Part shown: positions 60,560 through 64,000 of the stretch, in pieces
Layout of the letters: the number at the start of each line of letters is the position of its first letter
Numbering within the stretch: the first letter of the stretch is position 1
Assembly (NCBI RefSeq): GCF_034347425.1
Contig: NZ_CP133779.1
Coordinates: forward strand, 2,790,001 to 2,854,000
Direction: 5' to 3'
DNA length: 64,000 nt
Origin: Undibacterium sp. CCC3.4
GTDB taxonomy: Bacteria > Pseudomonadota > Gammaproteobacteria > Burkholderiales > Burkholderiaceae_D
Notes under the pieces: generated by a model
What the model was told of the DNA's origin: nothing
Databases searched by the model: none
The model's input: only the letters and a program-made list of their open reading frames with translations
Translations under genes and position numbers: made by a program

Positions 60560-61281
60560 GTTCGCCCCTTTTCTAACCAAGGCAGTAACGACGTTAGCCC
60601 TTGCGCATGCGCAGCCTGTGCAAGCTGTTGGTGTATGTCGGGCGTCGCGAAGTTGCGTGTAAGACCCAACGTTATGCCTTCATTGCTGACTTCGTGCCAC
60701 CAACCGGCCGGTATCAAAAGTAGCCCACCTGGATTTAACTCTACGTAACGCCATAGCCCTTTACTGCAACGCTCACGCAACACAGCAAGCGCTGCGGCGC
60801 GATGTCTGTCGTAGTCGGCCAGGAGCAGCCCCGGAGGATGCAGCGCGATACGTTTGCGACCATGAATCACTGCCAACCAAGCATGGGTATCGAGCACATC
60901 GTAGTGCAAGCTGGTGCCCGACCCATCCGGTCCGATGAAAATCCACAATAGTGGCTTGAACAGGCGTTGTGGCACACGTTGCAGTACATCGGGCTGCGCT
61001 TCGGATGGCTCGCTGAAGTCTGACAGCATTTCCGGATGGCGCTCGAAGAAACGCCAACCGGGCGCATAGAGCGATGCCAAAGGTTTCTCATTGTCATGCA
61101 AGGCCCGCAGATAATCGGATACCTTGGTTTTACCTGCCGGCTCGCCCTGTGCGTTGCTCAACTCCAGCACTTCATCAGCTAAGTTGGCGATGAATTCCCA
61201 AGTCCAATGGCGATGCGCTCGCCAGTGGTTTGTCGCAGACGTATGCAACACGGGTTCAGATGGAAACAAGGTTTCAGGCAT
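60556..61281 (-). CDS. JmjC/cupin-type Fe(II)/2-oxoglutarate oxygenase 1
   Basis: The 241-aa protein has a facial triad in SGTSLHYDVLDTHAWLAVIH (His126, Asp128) and GGLLLIPAGWWHEV (His196), the core of cupin_8/JmjC hydroxylases, with GRKRIALHPP in the usual place for the 2-oxoglutarate-binding strand. Such enzymes hydroxylate amino-acid side chains in proteins or peptides. It overlaps the arginase-family gene (ATGA) and lies 3 bp after the ABC transporter stop, so all are one operon. Confidence 0.88.
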   Translation of the reverse strand: MPETLFPSEPVLHTSATNHWRAHRHWTWEFIANLADEVLELSNAQGEPAGKTKVSDYLRALHDNEKPLASLYAPGWRFFERHPEMLSDFSEPSEAQPDVLQRVPQRLFKPLLWIFIGPDGSGTSLHYDVLDTHAWLAVIHGRKRIALHPPGLLLADYDRHRAAALAVLRERCSKGLWRYVELNPGGLLLIPAGWWHEVSNEGITLGLTRNFATPDIHQQLAQAAHAQGLTSLLPWLEKGRT

Positions 61282-61284
61282 AAA

Positions 61285-63177
61285 TTAACTTTGAAACAAG
61301 CTGCTCGATTGATGACGATCATCCGAATCGTCCTCGTGATGCTGTAGTCGCTGGAACAAGCTACTCGTGGCAAGCAACTCCTGAGGCGTACCGGTCTCAA
61401 CGATACGACCTTGATCCATCACCACGATCAAGTCGAAGCGTTTGAGCGTGGCCACGCGGTGCGTAACGACAATAACAGTGTTACCAGACATCTCGTCGAC
61501 CAAGTGGTCTAAGATACATGCTTCGGCGATCGTATCCACAGATGACGTCGCCTCGTCGAACACCACCAACGGTGCATGTTTGAGTAATGCACGCGCAATG
61601 CTCAGGCGTTGTCGCTCGCCGGTCGATAATGAGGCGCCGCGTTCGCCTACCTCGGTATCTAGGCCCTGCGGCAATCCTAGTACCAGTTGCCGTGCCTGTG
61701 CCGCCGACAGCGCATGCTCAATTGCCCCAGGCACTTGTTCTGCTGCGCTGTAGGCAACATTTTCGCGCACGCTGCGATTAAACATCAGTGCATTCTGCAG
61801 CGCCTCGCTGGAGGCTCTGGCCAACTGCTCTGCCGAACAGTTTGCCAGTGGTGCACCATGTAATTCAACGCGACCAGAATCCGGTAGCAGATCACCGCGC
61901 AGGACTGCCAGCAGGCTTGACTTGCCTGATCCGGACGGCCCGACAATGCCAACCTTGCTGCCTGGTTCAATCTGTAAGCTCACGTTGCGTAATGCCGCAA
62001 GCTTGTTGTAGGAAACTGTCACGTTCTCCAGTAACACCCCGCCAGGCTTGGGCAGCGGCTGGCTGTCTTGGCCTAAATCAATGTCGATTGCCGCCAGCTC
62101 ACGCAATCCCGAACGCAGCACACCCAAGGCATCAAAAAGGTCTACAAAATGGAACGCGACGGATTCGAAATGCCAGCTTAGCGCAATGATCAGTGAGCAG
62201 ATCGTAATCAACTGTGGCAGGAGGAGGTGACCGGTGCCGTACTGTTGTACGGCATAGAGCGTAACAGCCAAACCGAACAGCCACTTGAACGCTGCTTCGA
62301 TCAGCAGAACGAACACCCAGTAGCTGCGTACGCGTCGACAGGCGTACAGGTCAGCCTGTAAGGTCGTGCCGAAACGGCGGCGCTCCATCGCCTGCGCGGT
62401 AAAGCTGCGAATCAGCGGAATGTTGGTAACAAGCTCGGCGAGCTCAGCGATAACTTGCGCGTGTGCATCACTGGCATCTTCGACAATATTCATCCCGGTA
62501 TAGGCCAAATAGCTCGACAGCAGTAAGGCCATCAGCATCCATGTTCCGGCTAGCAACGCCATCGGTGTCGATACACCTGCCATAACCAGACTGGCTAAGA
62601 CAGCTACGGAGAAAAGTTTGACCAGCGTATCTGTGGCCGTACAAACCACGCTTGGCAAATTGCTCGAAGTAAGCTCAATGCGCTCGACAAGATTACCTAC
62701 GGAATTATCAGCCACTTGCCGTGGGTGTGCATGCATCAGACGAGCACTCAGGTGGTCGGTTACGACAATCCGCAGATTCTGGCTCGCATAGAGGCGCGCC
62801 AAGCTGTGCAGCGCTTGTAGTAATGGTCCGGCAAGCCAAAGTGACATTAAGGTCAGTAGCAAGAACGTGACTTGTTCACGTCGACCGATCAGTGCCTGTT
62901 CGGTAAGTTGCCCGAGTAGGAATGATTGGCCGACATGGCAAGCTGTTGCCACGAGCGTCGCGACCACCATCGCTGCTGTGCTGCAAGGTGCGCCAGCACG
63001 AATGGCGGCCCACAGATAGTGACCGACGTGCTCGCCACGCTCGGCCAACGCGATCGTCTTTGGCACTGCGATGTCCAATTTGGCAAGGCGCGCCACACTG
63101 TGCTGCCACACCCATTGTACTGCCGCGCGCAGGCGCGGTTCAGCGCGGCGCAATCTGCACCCCACCCAATGCAGCAA
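61285..63177 (-). CDS. ABC exporter, fused membrane and ATPase domains
   Basis: This 630-aa half-transporter has about six membrane segments (residues 65-345) and a C-terminal nucleotide-binding domain: Walker A VGPSGSGKSSLLAVL, a variant signature LSTGERQRLSIARALL (T for the usual G), Walker B LVVFDEATSSVD and H-loop VVTHRVA. There is no C39 peptidase domain. The TTG at 63177 gives a 38-bp overlap with the upstream JmjC gene; a later start is possible. It probably exports the product of this cluster. Confidence 0.9.
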   Translation of the reverse strand: MLHWVGCRLRRAEPRLRAAVQWVWQHSVARLAKLDIAVPKTIALAERGEHVGHYLWAAIRAGAPCSTAAMVVATLVATACHVGQSFLLGQLTEQALIGRREQVTFLLLTLMSLWLAGPLLQALHSLARLYASQNLRIVVTDHLSARLMHAHPRQVADNSVGNLVERIELTSSNLPSVVCTATDTLVKLFSVAVLASLVMAGVSTPMALLAGTWMLMALLLSSYLAYTGMNIVEDASDAHAQVIAELAELVTNIPLIRSFTAQAMERRRFGTTLQADLYACRRVRSYWVFVLLIEAAFKWLFGLAVTLYAVQQYGTGHLLLPQLITICSLIIALSWHFESVAFHFVDLFDALGVLRSGLRELAAIDIDLGQDSQPLPKPGGVLLENVTVSYNKLAALRNVSLQIEPGSKVGIVGPSGSGKSSLLAVLRGDLLPDSGRVELHGAPLANCSAEQLARASSEALQNALMFNRSVRENVAYSAAEQVPGAIEHALSAAQARQLVLGLPQGLDTEVGERGASLSTGERQRLSIARALLKHAPLVVFDEATSSVDTIAEACILDHLVDEMSGNTVIVVTHRVATLKRFDLIVVMDQGRIVETGTPQELLATSSLFQRLQHHEDDSDDRHQSSSLFQS

Positions 63178-64000
63178 TTTGGCATACCAGCTCGACTAGC
63201 GCTTCTGCTTGCACCTTATCCGATAGTTGCTGCTCCAATGTTTCGAATGGTACCAGTTCACCGCTGGCCAACGCAGCGCAGAGATGAGAGAAGACGCTAT
63301 TCGGCCGCCCCCAAATCACACGACCTCGTACGAACAATGCTTGGCGACTGGCGACCTCAGCTGTAAGCAATGGGCACGATGCGTGTATGCGCAGCACACA
63401 ACGCCGCAGTGATACCAAGTCCGATGCGGCCTTCGGCATAGCGCCCAATTGTGGCGGAGTGATGACGTAGCCGTTGCTCTGGACGGCCAGACGACGCAAG
63501 CGGGCCCATTGTTCAAGCGTAATCGGCGCTTGTGCTATGGCCCTCAATGTGCGCTCGTCGGGTACCAGTAAACGTAATGCCTCGGAACACTCGAGACGCA
63601 TGTCATCCGGAAATATCGTCAAACCCATCGTGCACGAAAATTCGCGCGTTTCGAGAATGTGAAAATCACCCATGGGAATGAACAGCAGATCGCCGGGCTG
63701 TAACTCATAGCGCTGCGCGTAGGGAAGTAAGGCTTCATAGTCCGTTGTTGCCAATGTGCCGCCGGTCAATTCAATGTAACGCGCGCGTGGCCAAACGTAA
63801 GCGACCTTCGGTGCCGGCCCCAGATGCCACAACAGCGACTGGTCGGTATCATCGTGTACGCCGAAAGGTGTGAAGCCATAGTTGCCAACGAACATGTAAA
63901 AATCTGTGCCGCAGACCGGGGCAACGTCCAGCGCAGCGAACAAGGGATCCAGCATTTGCACCTGCATGTGCTGCGCGAAGGACTCACACCACGCCGACAA
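63140..64000 (-). CDS. JmjC-type oxygenase 2 (start outside window)
   Basis: The frame is open to the window edge, so the visible 286 residues are probably partial at the N-terminus. The JmjC core has YGFTPFGVHDDTDQSLLWHL (HxD, His49 and Asp51 of the visible part), then GDLLFIPMGDFHILE with the distal His114. The C-terminal ~100 residues (FSHLCAALASGELVPFETLE onward) look like the winged-helix/dimerisation region found after bacterial JmjC domains. It is upstream of the exporter in the same operon. Confidence 0.85.
   Translation of the reverse strand: MSAWCESFAQHMQVQMLDPLFAALDVAPVCGTDFYMFVGNYGFTPFGVHDDTDQSLLWHLGPAPKVAYVWPRARYIELTGGTLATTDYEALLPYAQRYELQPGDLLFIPMGDFHILETREFSCTMGLTIFPDDMRLECSEALRLLVPDERTLRAIAQAPITLEQWARLRRLAVQSNGYVITPPQLGAMPKAASDLVSLRRCVLRIHASCPLLTAEVASRQALFVRGRVIWGRPNSVFSHLCAALASGELVPFETLEQQLSDKVQAEALVELVCQIAALGGVQIAPR

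Overview
The window looks like a chromosomal segment of a Gram-negative betaproteobacterium of the order Burkholderiales; an Oxalobacteraceae-like host is my best guess, not a proven one. The signs are a Burkholderiales-type general porin, a PCu(A)C copper chaperone, MocR and TRAP gene sets and moderate GC with Shine-Dalgarno-led genes. Ordinary metabolic operons alternate with short accessory stretches that carry prophage, insertion-sequence, MITE-like and plasmid-type remains.

Layout. 1-6190: housekeeping genes (a membrane protein end, a 1358-aa SNF2 helicase, dusA, a periplasmic copper chaperone). 6300-10400: tRNA-His with a strong promoter, followed by an eroded island holding P2-like baseplate genes V and W, a HigBA toxin-antitoxin pair, an AAA+ ATPase and a frameshifted tyrosine recombinase remnant. 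10399-17731: a minus-strand 2-aminoethylphosphonate (AEP) operon encoding a binding protein, a PhnZ-type HD oxygenase, ATPase, fused permease, PhnW, PhnX and a GntR regulator. 18007-28059: a giant toxin/effector-like gene split by an IS3-family element. 28419-31682: a TlpA-like redoxin, an AraC regulator, AhpD-like and YHS proteins and a uracil-DNA glycosylase-like protein. 31660-44488: a complete oxidative hexuronate pathway (TRAP importer, aldose epimerase, uronate dehydrogenase, lactonase, galactarate dehydratase, KdgD, ketoglutarate semialdehyde dehydrogenase, regulator, porin). 44766-47595: a DUF4153 membrane protein, a MITE-like repeat and a GNAT acetyltransferase. 47583-56370: a GABA locus (MocR regulator, gabT, four-part ABC importer, gabD). 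56456-58951: an AT-richer plasmid-like insert (orphan ParB and an unknown protein) between an orphan IS end and a second MITE copy. 59043-64000: a cluster of an arginase-family enzyme with a winged-helix-like N-terminus, two JmjC-type oxygenases and an ABC exporter, running off the window.

Most notable observations. (1) Removing the IS element (19858-21231) and one copy of its 3-bp target duplication joins the 2288-codon ORF and the downstream 603-codon ORF in one frame, giving a 2891-aa protein. It has an NLS-like N-terminus, a hydrophobic region resembling the clostridial-toxin/Mcf pore module, and a C-terminal SET-type lysine methyltransferase-like domain. (2) A 13-bp motif, GTTGT-N3-A(T/C)(G/A)(A/T)C, occurs five times in the hexuronate locus, always at or just downstream of a recognisable sigma-70 promoter, and defines a likely regulon of the FadR-type regulator. 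(3) The arginase/JmjC/ABC cluster looks like a peptide-modification (RiPP-like) pathway with no obvious precursor. (4) A tyrosine recombinase pseudogene sits on the minus strand at 9989-10225, split between two reading frames.
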